64,000 nucleotides of DNA from DASTSN01 sp035760665. GTDB taxonomy: Bacteria; Bacteroidota; Bacteroidia; Chitinophagales; Chitinophagaceae. Numbering within the stretch: the first letter of the stretch is position 1; every line of letters starts with the position of its first letter. Shown here piece by piece: positions 35,825 through 44,642 of the stretch. The stretch lies in the NCBI GenBank assembly GCA_035760665.1, contig DASTSN010000109.1:1-64000 (forward strand). The letters are read 5' to 3'. Position numbers and translations under genes: made by a program. Below the pieces are notes generated by a model that did no database searches, was not told the origin of the DNA, and saw only the letters and a program-made list of their open reading frames with translations.

Positions 35825-35931
35825 TTGGGTTGTTATTCTGCAGGTGCTGTCGGCTTGCCGGGGGAGAGAAGAATTTTACCATGCCTCATCAGCTGGCATT
35901 TATGCGTCTCACTAGTTTTCAATACTGAAAA

Positions 35932-35961
35932 ACCCTTTGTACGGATTGATTTTCAAAGGGT
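35932..35961 (+). terminator. Terminator after the small-gene pair
   Basis: ACCCTTTG (35932-35939) pairs with CAAAGGGT (35954-35961) over a 14-base loop; a TATTTTTT run follows. Confidence 0.7.
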
Positions 35962-36160
35962 GTATTTTTTAGTAGTCCCAAGGCTTGAAAACTCGAACAT
36001 TTTACTTCAAGATTTACGGGATTTATGTCCCTTATTGGGTATTACCGGGTAAAACTACCCGTAAAAAGTTCAATTTTTTTGAGGTTTATGTTCCAATAAA
36101 ATTTCCGAGAGAATCCTCAATGAATACGATAGTAAAAAGGTTATGCTTCGGTGCAAATGC

Positions 36161-36191
36161 AAAAAGGCAAGTATATCCTACTTGCCTTTTT
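36161..36191. terminator. Terminator downstream of the siderophore receptor
   Basis: AAAAAGGCAAGTA (36161-36173) pairs perfectly with TACTTGCCTTTTT (36179-36191). It lies just after the stop of the leftward receptor gene and is symmetrical enough to work in both directions. Confidence 0.85.
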
Positions 36192-36207
36192 GTAAAAAAA
36201 TATTGAT

Positions 36208-38685
36208 TTAAAACTTATAAGAAAGTGTGACCAGAAATTGCCTGGGTGCAATTGGCGTAATGCTATAATTGTCGTGTACCAAATAATTCAACGTATTGAA
36301 AATATTCGAAACCTTTCCCTGCAGCAACACTTTTTTATACGTATAGCCTGCAGATAAATCAATTGTAGTAAAACCCGATAAGGCCACCATGCGGCTTCCC
36401 AAAATGGCTTGCCCGATTTTGTTGTTGTAGCCACCAAACCGCGAGCCTGTGTAAAAGCCGGTGGCGCCGATTTTCAGACCTTTCAGTGTTTTGCCCAGGA
36501 ACGTGTAAAACACACTCGCGTTGGCCGTGTTGGTTGGCGCATCTACCAGGCGTTCCCCTTCAACGTTTGCTCCTTTTTTGCCGGAGGTATGTGTGAAGCG
36601 GATATAATTGTAGCCGTAGCCTGTAATGAAGTAAAAGTTCTTGGAAAGATTTCCATTCAACCCAATTTCAACCCCATCACTGGTTGTTTCGCCGCTCATG
36701 GTTTTAATGTTTGAATTGGTGTTCAGCGTTACGCCATCGGCTAAATACACGGCTTGTTGGGCCAGATTGCTGTTTATGATTTTATACACGCTGGCCGTTG
36801 CAGAAAGCTTTCCACTGGCAAACGTAGTTTTTGCGCCTGCTTCATATTGGTCAATAATGGAAGCCGGTAATAGATTGTTGTATACATCAACTCCTGTGTT
36901 GGTGGTAAAGTTGTTGGAATAGCTGGCATAAAAAGATGTGTTGGCAAAGGGTTGATACACCAATCCGACCTTTGGCGAAAACACGTTGTAGGTTGTTGTT
37001 GGCGTTGCGCCTTTTGTTGTGGAGGCAGGCCGCGTAGCTGTCGCTGCGCTATCAATAGTTGTTTGCACGGTTGCCTGGTAGCTGTACCTGAGGCCGGCAA
37101 ACAATTTTAAGCCCCTTGTGATACTGACTAAATCCTGAAGAAATACACCGGCTCTGTTTGACGGCGCTTTGGTTGTTGTTGATTTCAGGGCTGTCGGAAT
37201 ATCGGTGCGTTGAATGTATTGCGCAGGGTTGAGTAAATTGATGGTATCATAGGTTTTTAGGAGTGAACCATCGGCATTGTAAATGTTGAATGCATCGGTA
37301 GAAGTGGTAACGCTTGTAAAATCCGCACCTGCAATAAAATGATGCCCGATTTTGCCAGTGCTGAATTTGCCCTGCAAGCTGGTTTGCGCAGCGTAATCTT
37401 TTTCGATGCTATGTGCTCTTGCCAACGGGCGGGCCACGACACCAGTTTTACTGGCGGTGTTCAAATTACCGGCGCCATACGAATCAACGTCTGTGTTCTG
37501 ATAAGATGCAGAAGCATTGAGGGTATAGTTATCGCTGAAAGTGTGTGTAAACTCTGCCGACGCTGAACCTTGCTTTACGTTGTTGTAAGCCCAGTCCACA
37601 TTCTGAAACCTTGAGCGGGGGATGGCTTTGGTTAAAACCCGTCCACTGTCCAATAAACCTACACCACCGTCAGGCGTTATTTGTGCATTCAAATAATCAC
37701 CCTGCACAACCAGTTTTGAGGCCTTGCCCAGCTTGTACATCAACGAGGGATTGATGTATTGGCGTATAACCTTCACCTGATCGCGATAGCTCCGGTCATT
37801 TTCATAGCTGCCCACCACTCTAAACGCCAGGTTTTTTGAGATGGGTCCATAGATATCAACTACTGGCTTATATTGATTATAGCTACCGGCATTCATCGAA
37901 ATTTCCCCGCCGAAATTGTACTTCGGCTTTTTGGTGATCATGTTCACGATTAATCCGCCAGAGGAACTACCGTATAAAAAGGCAGTGCTGCCTTTGATGA
38001 TTTCAACTGATTCCAGCGTGGCTGCTTCGGGCATACCGGCAATATTGGTGGGCAAGCCGTTTTTGAAAATGCTGCCACCGCCAGCGCCGCCAGTAACGCC
38101 AATGATGTAACCTCTTGCGCCGTAGGTTTCATTCACACCGTAGCGGGTTTGAACAAGTGATACACCGGGAACGTTTTTTACCACATCGCCAAGGCGAAGG
38201 ACTTGCTGGTCACGAATGACTTTATTTGTGACAATGCCGGTGCTCTGTGGAAAATCTCTATCAGGAATATTTATCTTACCGAGGGTCATTCTTTTTTGCG
38301 TCGTTTCAATGACGACTTCTTCAAGTTGTTGAGCATCCTCGAGCAATACAATTGATATGCTTGTACTTTCTCCGTTTTTCACCTCAACTGTTTTTTGCTG
38401 TGGCCGTAGTCCAACCATTTCGATTTCTAACGTGTAAACTCCATCTTTTAGATGTCTGATGCTGAACCTTCCTTGTTCATCGGTGATGGTGGTTTTGCCA
38501 TTTTCCTTTATGTTAACTGTTACAAAGGCAGCGGGTTTGCCATCGGTGGTTTTAATTTCTCCAGTGATAATCCCCGAAGGAATTTCTGATTGGCTATTTG
38601 TTCTTTCATTGATGCCAACAAAGTTGTTTTGTGATAATGACTTTAAGCTTATCAGTAGCAGTACAATGGTAACGAATCTTCTCAT
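36208..38685 (-). CDS. TonB-dependent siderophore receptor
   Basis: An 825-residue outer-membrane receptor. Signal peptide MRRFVTIVLLLISLKSLSQ; residues about 30-110 are a carboxypeptidase-regulatory-like domain (ITGEIKTTDGKPAAFVTVNIKENGKTTITDEQGRFSI); the plug begins VIRDQQVLRLGDVVKNVPGVSLVQ and includes IIKGSTAFLYGSSSGGLIVN; the barrel ends with LVTLSYKF, whose terminal Phe is typical. Its FhuA/FpvA-like architecture suggests ferric-siderophore uptake powered by TonB. The ligand is unknown. I use the ATG at 38685; 13 extra codons upstream lack signal-peptide character. Confidence 0.92.
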   Translation of the reverse strand: MRRFVTIVLLLISLKSLSQNNFVGINERTNSQSEIPSGIITGEIKTTDGKPAAFVTVNIKENGKTTITDEQGRFSIRHLKDGVYTLEIEMVGLRPQQKTVEVKNGESTSISIVLLEDAQQLEEVVIETTQKRMTLGKINIPDRDFPQSTGIVTNKVIRDQQVLRLGDVVKNVPGVSLVQTRYGVNETYGARGYIIGVTGGAGGGSIFKNGLPTNIAGMPEAATLESVEIIKGSTAFLYGSSSGGLIVNMITKKPKYNFGGEISMNAGSYNQYKPVVDIYGPISKNLAFRVVGSYENDRSYRDQVKVIRQYINPSLMYKLGKASKLVVQGDYLNAQITPDGGVGLLDSGRVLTKAIPRSRFQNVDWAYNNVKQGSASAEFTHTFSDNYTLNASASYQNTDVDSYGAGNLNTASKTGVVARPLARAHSIEKDYAAQTSLQGKFSTGKIGHHFIAGADFTSVTTSTDAFNIYNADGSLLKTYDTINLLNPAQYIQRTDIPTALKSTTTKAPSNRAGVFLQDLVSITRGLKLFAGLRYSYQATVQTTIDSAATATRPASTTKGATPTTTYNVFSPKVGLVYQPFANTSFYASYSNNFTTNTGVDVYNNLLPASIIDQYEAGAKTTFASGKLSATASVYKIINSNLAQQAVYLADGVTLNTNSNIKTMSGETTSDGVEIGLNGNLSKNFYFITGYGYNYIRFTHTSGKKGANVEGERLVDAPTNTANASVFYTFLGKTLKGLKIGATGFYTGSRFGGYNNKIGQAILGSRMVALSGFTTIDLSAGYTYKKVLLQGKVSNIFNTLNYLVHDNYSITPIAPRQFLVTLSYKF

Positions 38686-39233
38686 ACTCAAAAATTTTTT
38701 GCAAAAGGAAAATTTTTGGACCAACAGATTGTGCCGGATCGGGAAAATCCGGTTACGGGAAAGGGAAAATTTAACCTGGCGCTTAGCGGTTTGCTTAAGA
38801 AAAGGCTTTGTTGCTCAAAGTTTCACCCCTAACGAAACATAAAAACTCCGCCCATCCCATGTTTTCTCAGGTATGGTGTCTGAGACTTGTTTGACTCCTT
38901 GCGCTTTGGTGTGGTAAAAACAAAAAAGAACCACGGCGGATATCACTGCTGTAGAGGCTTTGATCATAAAATCTCACAGGTCAATAGAACGCTGATACTA
39001 CGTTGAAAATGCTTTGCAGACTTGAAGGCAACTAACTTGGCTTTTTATCGAAGGTTGCAGTACTAACCAAAGAAAGTCCGACTCAAGAGGGAGTTGTCCT
39101 GGTGGAAACAATGAAACCAAGACAATCGTTATGAAAGATGCGTTCGGAGTCGAACTCTTTTCAAGTGTATTATTGTCCCTTTTTGGCCTTTACTGTCCCC
39201 AACCTTCTCATTGCTGCCCAAAACGGACATTTG
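38686..39233. other. Gap of 548 bases between receptor and tRNA-Arg
   Basis: No gene is convincing here. A GTTCG/CGAAC hairpin occurs around 39139-39154. The tRNA 3' end faces this region, a common place for integrated elements, but I see no integrase and no copy of the tRNA 3' end. Confidence 0.45.
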
Positions 39234-39305
39234 TAGCCTCGACAGGAATCGAACCTGTATCTGGAGCTTCGGAAACTCTTATACTATCCATTGTACTACG
39301 AGGCC
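39234..39305 (-). tRNA. tRNA-Arg, anticodon CCG
   Basis: A 72-nt cloverleaf. The acceptor stem pairs GGCCTCG with CGAGGCT (G1-U72 wobble), discriminator A; the anticodon loop reads TTCCGAA, giving anticodon CCG that decodes CGG; the T-arm has the conserved TTCGATTC. The 3' CCA is not encoded, the next bases being CAA. It lies 14 bases downstream of marC on the same strand. Confidence 0.9.
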
Positions 39306-39319
39306 GGTTCATTTGGCCA

Positions 39320-39898
39320 TTATTTGATCAGGCCATGGGCATTACTGGCAAATATTTTTACCGCAATGGCCAGCAAAACTACGCCAAAAAATTTACGAAT
39401 TGCTAATAGTCCTGCTGATCCTAATACTTTTTCTATGTACTGCAGGGATTTTAAAACGATAAACACAATGATCAGGTTAATGAGGATGGCGAGCAACAAG
39501 GTAATTTCCCCGTAGTTGGCTTTCAAAGACATGATCGTGGTGAGAGTGCCGGAGCCTGCGATCAGCGGGAACGCAATCGGCACCAGGGTGGCAGCCTTGA
39601 TGTCTTTTTCACTTTTAAAAAACTCCAGACCCAGCACCATTTCTAATCCCAGAATAAAAATCACAATTGAGCCGCCCACGGCAAATGACTTTACATCCAG
39701 TCCCAGCATATTCAAAAAACTTTCGCCCACATACAGGAAGGCAATCATTAAAGCCCCGGAAATCAGGGTTGCCCTCCATTCGTGTATCCCGCCCATTTTC
39801 CCTTTCAGAGAAATCAGCACCGGTACAGAGCCGATGATATCAATCACGGCAAACAGGGTAAAGGTAACCGTTAGCAGTTCGCTGAGGTGGAGATGCAT
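39320..39898 (-). CDS. MarC-family inner-membrane protein
   Basis: A 192-residue protein with six hydrophobic helices (LLTVTFTLFAVIDIIGSVPVL, ATLISGALMIAFLYVGESFL, FAVGGSIVIFILGLEMVLG, LVPIAFPLIAGSGTLTTIMSL, ITLLLAILINLIIVFIVLKSL, IRKFFGVVLLAIAVKIFA), matching the MarC/YchE family. The family's transport role is unclear despite its name. It follows the CWC gene by 37 bases and precedes the tRNA by 14 bases, so probably belongs to the riboswitch-led operon. Confidence 0.88.
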   Translation of the reverse strand: MHLHLSELLTVTFTLFAVIDIIGSVPVLISLKGKMGGIHEWRATLISGALMIAFLYVGESFLNMLGLDVKSFAVGGSIVIFILGLEMVLGLEFFKSEKDIKAATLVPIAFPLIAGSGTLTTIMSLKANYGEITLLLAILINLIIVFIVLKSLQYIEKVLGSAGLLAIRKFFGVVLLAIAVKIFASNAHGLIK

Positions 39899-39935
39899 AA
39901 ACCTTTTTTACAAAGGTAATAGCGTCTACCGTAAA

Positions 39936-40166
39936 TCAGCCGCCGCCATCTTTTTCTTTCTTTGCATTATTGTCTGTGAACGCTTTCGTCGCAGGCAATA
40001 GTTGTAAACAGGTGGCGCAAAGGCAGTCCTGGTAATACTTTTGTAAAAACGCTTGCTGTTCCCCACTCAGCCTTATGGTGAAGCACTGACATTGCGTAAT
40101 CGTTCCCATTTTGCACTCAAAGGAGCGGCCGCAGCGGGCACACTGTTTGATCTCATGCCGGCACAT
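39936..40166 (-). CDS. Cysteine-rich CWC-family protein
   Basis: A 76-residue protein with cysteine pairs arranged CARCGRSFECKMGTITQCQCFTI and CLCATCLQLL, typical of the Cys_rich_CWC family; zinc binding is likely. The C-terminus is lysine-rich. The gene lies seven bases after the BtuB-like receptor and so is co-transcribed. The family is often found beside cobalamin genes, but its job is not known to me. Confidence 0.82.
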   Translation of the reverse strand: MCRHEIKQCARCGRSFECKMGTITQCQCFTIRLSGEQQAFLQKYYQDCLCATCLQLLPATKAFTDNNAKKEKDGGG

Positions 40167-40173
40167 ATGCTGC

Positions 40174-42132
40174 TTACATTGTCAGTTGAACGCCGAGCAT
40201 ACAATTAAACCGCCTGGTATTATACCCCAGGAAATCCACGTAACGGCTTGCCGTAATGTTTTTCAGGCTGACAAAAATTTTCCACCGTAGCTTCCACTGG
40301 TACTCGCTGTACACATCAATTGTGCAATAGCCCCTGAGTGTTTGCGGAGCGCTTCCGTAAATAAATTCTTTCCGCTTGCTTACCGTATGCATCAGTGTAC
40401 TGATAAAAATTTGCCTGCTAACCTGCCAGCCTGCGGAAAGGTTCAGCGCATGGCGGGGGATCCTGTAAAGGTTGAAATAGGTGGTGTCTTTGCCGAGGGG
40501 CAAACCGGTGCCGTCGTAACCGGAGCGGGTTTGCCCATCCGTATACGTATAATTTGCCGAAACGGTCCATTTTTTTGCCTTGTAAGAGGCTTCCAGCTCA
40601 GTTCCGTAATTTTTTTGATTGCTGATATTCCTGTACCGGGCTTCATAGGTGGCTGGGTTGGTGATGATGTACTGGATCGTATTGCGGCTATTCCTGTAGA
40701 AGCCCACTGCTCTGAAATGCCAGGCAGCTGTGTGAAATACGTCAAATCCTAATTCGCCAATCTTTGATTCCTCCGGGCGAAGGGCCGTGTTGCCACTCGA
40801 GGGATCGTATAACTGGTACAGGGTAGGGGTTTTGTACGCAGAATATATATTCAGGAACAGCTTCAGCTTTTTCAGCAGCACAGACGGGTTAAAGGTGTAG
40901 GTAACATTATTGCCATATACGGAGTGATGATTCCACCGGCTACCAGCCTCGACCGTGATGCCGGCAGGACCGTGGTAAACAAAGGAAGCGTAGGGACTGA
41001 TCTGCGACATGTGCGCATTAAGCACCGGTGGTTCATAAGGTCCGTAAGCACCTGTGGAGAAGTATTGCTGGAACGTATTGTTGTACCGGAAATCTGTACC
41101 CGTGGTTAATTCCCAGCGGTTCTTTTTCCAGTTAGTATAAATTTCTGCAAACTGTGTGCGGCCAATATAGCTGCTGCTGGAAAAAACAGCATACGGGTTG
41201 CTGAAATCAGTCGAATCGTCCAGGTAGTCGCGGCTCACGTAGTTAAACAGGTAATTGACGTGCAGTGTATTTTGCCCGTACCGGTACGTGAGACCCGTGC
41301 CGGACTGAAGGTTCCTGTTTTTTACGGCATAATCTTTATCATCTGTAAAGGCGGCTGCATCGAGCCCGGCCCGGTAGTAGTTATACTGGCTGAAGATCCT
41401 CAGATCGAGCCTTGGTGAAAGGCGGAATGAAAAATTACCGGTAAGAGCTTGCTGATATATCCCGTCTTTGTCAAAACTGCCTGAGCCGGTACTATCTGTT
41501 GCCGCGGAAAAGCCATCCGAGGTGCTGCGCGAATAGCCCAGCGCATAGCGCAGTTTTTTTGTATTGCCATCGATTCCGGCAGACTCCTGGAAGGTATTGT
41601 AACTGCCGGCTGAGACTTTGGCGTTTATACCAAACCGTTTGCCGCTGTTTTTTTTCGTGATAATATTAATCACACCGGCCACCGCATCAGAGCCATAAAG
41701 TGTTGACTGGCCGCCTTTCAATATTTCAATGCGTTCCACCTGGTCGGTGGAAAGAAGGTTTAAGTCAAAGTAATTATTATTTACCGAGGGATCTGTAACG
41801 GGAATTCCATCAATTAAAATCAGGGTGTTGCCGGCTGATGCACCCCGGATGCTGGCGGTAAGATTGGTACCGGGACTGTTATTTACACCAAGGATGGTGG
41901 TGCCGGCAACGGTGTTCAGGAGTTCGGCCAGTGATTTTCCCTGGCTGTGCATTAATTGTTCCCGCCCAATCACTGTCAGCACCTTGCCTGTTTCCTGTTT
42001 CTTTTGCGGGTAGCGGTTAGCAGTAATAATCACTTCGTCAAGTGCGTGAACGGTTGAGTCGTCCGGGGACTGCTGTGCGTGCAGAGCGCTGCTGATGATG
42101 ACAGCAGCCACAGCAAAAAAACATTGTTTCAT
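40174..42132 (-). CDS. btuB: BtuB-like TonB-dependent cobalamin receptor
   Basis: A 652-residue outer-membrane receptor. Signal peptide FAVAAVIISSALHAQQ; TonB box region LDEVIITANR; plug motifs SLAELLNTVAGTTILGVN, TLILIDGIPVTDPSVN and RIEILKGGQSTLYGSDAVAGVINIIT; barrel ends RRFNCMLGVQLTM. Length and plug resemble BtuB. Its identity is supported by the cobalamin riboswitch in its leader. The expected inner-membrane BtuCDF genes are not in this window. Confidence 0.9.
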   Translation of the reverse strand: MKQCFFAVAAVIISSALHAQQSPDDSTVHALDEVIITANRYPQKKQETGKVLTVIGREQLMHSQGKSLAELLNTVAGTTILGVNNSPGTNLTASIRGASAGNTLILIDGIPVTDPSVNNNYFDLNLLSTDQVERIEILKGGQSTLYGSDAVAGVINIITKKNSGKRFGINAKVSAGSYNTFQESAGIDGNTKKLRYALGYSRSTSDGFSAATDSTGSGSFDKDGIYQQALTGNFSFRLSPRLDLRIFSQYNYYRAGLDAAAFTDDKDYAVKNRNLQSGTGLTYRYGQNTLHVNYLFNYVSRDYLDDSTDFSNPYAVFSSSSYIGRTQFAEIYTNWKKNRWELTTGTDFRYNNTFQQYFSTGAYGPYEPPVLNAHMSQISPYASFVYHGPAGITVEAGSRWNHHSVYGNNVTYTFNPSVLLKKLKLFLNIYSAYKTPTLYQLYDPSSGNTALRPEESKIGELGFDVFHTAAWHFRAVGFYRNSRNTIQYIITNPATYEARYRNISNQKNYGTELEASYKAKKWTVSANYTYTDGQTRSGYDGTGLPLGKDTTYFNLYRIPRHALNLSAGWQVSRQIFISTLMHTVSKRKEFIYGSAPQTLRGYCTIDVYSEYQWKLRWKIFVSLKNITASRYVDFLGYNTRRFNCMLGVQLTM

Positions 42133-42290
42133 GTTTAATAAGAGTTTTGCGTGACTGCTTCCAGGAAATAAAAAAGATGAAAATGTATCGCCCCGTTATC
42201 GGTATTACCTGCAGTAAATGCAGGCTTTCAGGTTGCGAAGCCGGGGAGGTCCATTTCACGCTTTTCACCCGAAAGCTGAATGTTGTTTAG

Positions 42291-42478
42291 CCGGCCTGGC
42301 AGGTCTTCTGGCTTACCCCAACTCAATCGCCTTCCCGTTATACAACAGTGGCGTGACAGATCAAGTCTTCTGATTCTTTTGAATCAGCAGAGGGTTTACA
42401 GCTACGGGGATAGCGCCGGATTTCCACCGGTCTTCCCTTTTCACCCCGGTAATACGGGGACCAAACCGGGGACAAATG
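42291..42478 (-). ncRNA. Cobalamin riboswitch in the btuB leader
   Basis: Read on the minus strand, the leader contains the conserved core: GGTGAAAAGGGAA (about 42431-42443), CCGGTGGAAATCCGG, GCTATCCCCGTAGCTGTAA, GCCACTG, GGGAAGGCG and the B12 box AGCCAGAAGACCTGCC (42298-42313). A short hairpin CCTGCA-TTTAC-TGCAGG follows near 42210-42227, possibly part of the expression platform. It should shut off receptor synthesis when adenosylcobalamin is plentiful. Confidence 0.93.
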
Positions 42479-42526
42479 TACCGGTAATTCATGCAGCCAG
42501 GAAAATGATTTTGTTCACAAACGCCG

Positions 42527-44584
42527 TTACAGAAAGTGGAAAGAAAGACCCCCGTAGTAATTGATGCCCGGTGCGGTATTATAATAACGCCCTGCGGCGG
42601 CATTAATGTCGTTGCCCAGGCTGTAACGGCAGTCAAAAAGATTATCAACTCCGGTAAACAAATCGAGTTGCCATTTTTTCGATAACATTTTTTTCCACCC
42701 AATTTTTCCTCCCAACAGGTTGTACGATGAGGCAAAATCGGTATTGGCATCATTCAGGGGAATCGGGTCGCTGTAAAAATAGTTGACCGATAGATATAAG
42801 CCCTGCTTTATGGAAATGCTAAGTCCCGCAGCAACCGTATTGGGCGCCACGCTTGGAAGCTTGTTGCCGGAATAATCATTCGATGATTGTTTAAAATCCT
42901 TGTACCGGAAGTGGTATACGGTGTAACTCATCCACATGGTGCCGCTGTGAATAAATGTATGCTTGTGTTCAAACAGCCGGTAGCAGGCTTGAGCTTCCAG
43001 TCCTTTTTGTTTGGTGGAACCTGCATTGGTAAAATAATCAGCGTTGCTAAGGTCTTTGCGCTGAACAATGGCATGCTGTAAACGAAAGTCAAAAGCGCTG
43101 ATCTCAACGTACAGGCGCTGCTGCAGCCAGGTGCTTTTGATACCGGCTTCTGTATTCACGCCGTCTTCTGCCTGCAGGCTGGTGCTGATGACACTGTTGG
43201 ATGGAAGAATTTCCTGTACGGTAGGCGGGGAAAACCCTTTGGAAACACTGCCGTAAAGCCAGGCGTTGCGGGTTATTTTTTTAGAAACCGCTATTCTTGG
43301 CGCCCACTGGTTGTTAAATGTCCTGTTAACCGGTACAAAGCCCGGCACTGAAAGGCGGGTGATGCCGGTGAAGAAGCGGTTCACACTCAGGCCCGCCGTA
43401 ATATTCCAGTCATGCGGCAACTGCCAATCGGCCTGTGCAAAGACCGACCATGTCCAGGTATTGATGTCGTCATCGGTCAGCAAGCTGTCAGGGTTCCCGT
43501 TCTTATTGACAAATGTTTTTGTATTAAAAAAACCTTTTTGTGCTTCGCTGCCGGCAAGCAGCTGCAGTACGGAGTTGCTGAATTGTTTTTGCCATTCAAA
43601 CACGGTGCGCCCACCGAAGTGCGGCTCTATTCTTCGTTCGTAATTCCGGAAGGTTGGATTTTTAATTTGTGAAAAAGCTCCATAAAGCGTTGTGCTGTTA
43701 GTCAAGTGGGCAGATAACGTATACCTGTTGGTGATGCCTGCTAAAAAAGTTTTTTGGTAAATGGCTGCCCCGGCCTGATCCGCACTGGGGAAGCTGCCGG
43801 CGGCTGGCCTGGCTGCGCGGGGATTGCTGTTGTATTCAGCTTTGTTCAATGCACCCGGCGTTTGGTAATACAGGTCGCCGTAAAGCATAGCCACGCTAAG
43901 TTGTTGTTTTTCCTTGCTCACCAGGCTGGATTGCCAGGTGGCAATATCGCGGCGCATTGCCGTATGATCGCGATAGCCGTCGCTGGTTTGATGGGTATAA
44001 TTGAACGAGTTCCGGTGGTTGTCTTTGCCAAAGCGCAGTTGCCCGTTGAGGGTGTTTGCGGCATAACTGCCTGCCAGGAAATTGATGTCGAACCCGCTAT
44101 GCCATTTTTCCGGCTCGCTGCTGATCAGCAGAACGCCACCTGTGCCGGCGCCGTACAGACTGCCCCCGGGGCCTTTGATAATTTCAATTGAACTGAAATT
44201 GTAGAAGCCCAGTTGGTTCAGGTACGTGTTGCCGCCCGGGTCGGTAAACGGGATACCATCCCAGTACATTTTTATATTGCGAACGCCGAAAGGCGAACGC
44301 AGGGTGCTCCCCCGTATGTTGAACCGGTAACTGCCGGGCGATCGTTCTTCCATTCGTACACCGGGAGTGCTGTTGATGGCGGGGAGTATACTGGTGTTGC
44401 TAAACCGCTGCAGTTGCTCCGCGTTAACCAGGCTAACGGCAACGGAGGTTTGTTTCAACTGCCGGTTTTGGCCGTATGCCCGTATGATAACTTCTGCTAA
44501 ACTTTTTGTGGAATCGGTTTCTTGTGCCGGCAGCAACGGTGCTACCAGCATCCAGGCGATCAGCAGTAGGAGTGTTTTGTTCAT
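42527..44584 (-). CDS. TonB-dependent receptor, FecA-like
   Basis: A 685-residue receptor. Signal peptide LLLLIAWMLVAPLLPAQ; TonB box area SLAEVIIRAYG; plug motifs SILPAINSTPGVRMEERSPG, YWDGIPFTDPGG and IEIIKGPGGSLYGAGTGGVLLIS; the barrel ends with YYGGLSFHFL. Family members import ferric chelates or other ligands; none can be assigned. It lies upstream of the riboswitch-led operon on the same strand and diverges from the amino-acid permease. Confidence 0.9.
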   Translation of the reverse strand: MNKTLLLLIAWMLVAPLLPAQETDSTKSLAEVIIRAYGQNRQLKQTSVAVSLVNAEQLQRFSNTSILPAINSTPGVRMEERSPGSYRFNIRGSTLRSPFGVRNIKMYWDGIPFTDPGGNTYLNQLGFYNFSSIEIIKGPGGSLYGAGTGGVLLISSEPEKWHSGFDINFLAGSYAANTLNGQLRFGKDNHRNSFNYTHQTSDGYRDHTAMRRDIATWQSSLVSKEKQQLSVAMLYGDLYYQTPGALNKAEYNSNPRAARPAAGSFPSADQAGAAIYQKTFLAGITNRYTLSAHLTNSTTLYGAFSQIKNPTFRNYERRIEPHFGGRTVFEWQKQFSNSVLQLLAGSEAQKGFFNTKTFVNKNGNPDSLLTDDDINTWTWSVFAQADWQLPHDWNITAGLSVNRFFTGITRLSVPGFVPVNRTFNNQWAPRIAVSKKITRNAWLYGSVSKGFSPPTVQEILPSNSVISTSLQAEDGVNTEAGIKSTWLQQRLYVEISAFDFRLQHAIVQRKDLSNADYFTNAGSTKQKGLEAQACYRLFEHKHTFIHSGTMWMSYTVYHFRYKDFKQSSNDYSGNKLPSVAPNTVAAGLSISIKQGLYLSVNYFYSDPIPLNDANTDFASSYNLLGGKIGWKKMLSKKWQLDLFTGVDNLFDCRYSLGNDINAAAGRYYNTAPGINYYGGLSFHFL

Positions 44585-44642
44585 GGAATTGGTGCTTGGT
44601 TCACAGGATGAAGGTAGAACGTTTTTTCCCTATCTTCATTGC

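Larger units (their letters stand above)
35825..36207. other. Intergenic region of 383 bases with two terminators
   Basis: Holds the hairpins at 35932-35961 and 36161-36191. Between them is AT-rich DNA with the near-repeats GGGTATTACCGGGTAAAACT and ACCCGTAAAAAG, forming a possible GGGTA/TACCC stem around 36038-36064. A 73-codon open frame through this stretch is not convincing. Confidence 0.45.

Noticed and set aside
38686..39233. Integrated element at tRNA-Arg
   Set aside because: No integrase, no duplicate of the tRNA 3' end and no phage gene in the gap.
39131..39406. 91-codon plus-strand reading frame including GIEPVSGASETLILSIV
   Set aside because: It runs antisense through the tRNA-Arg gene; such peptides are well-known false genes made by tRNA sequence.
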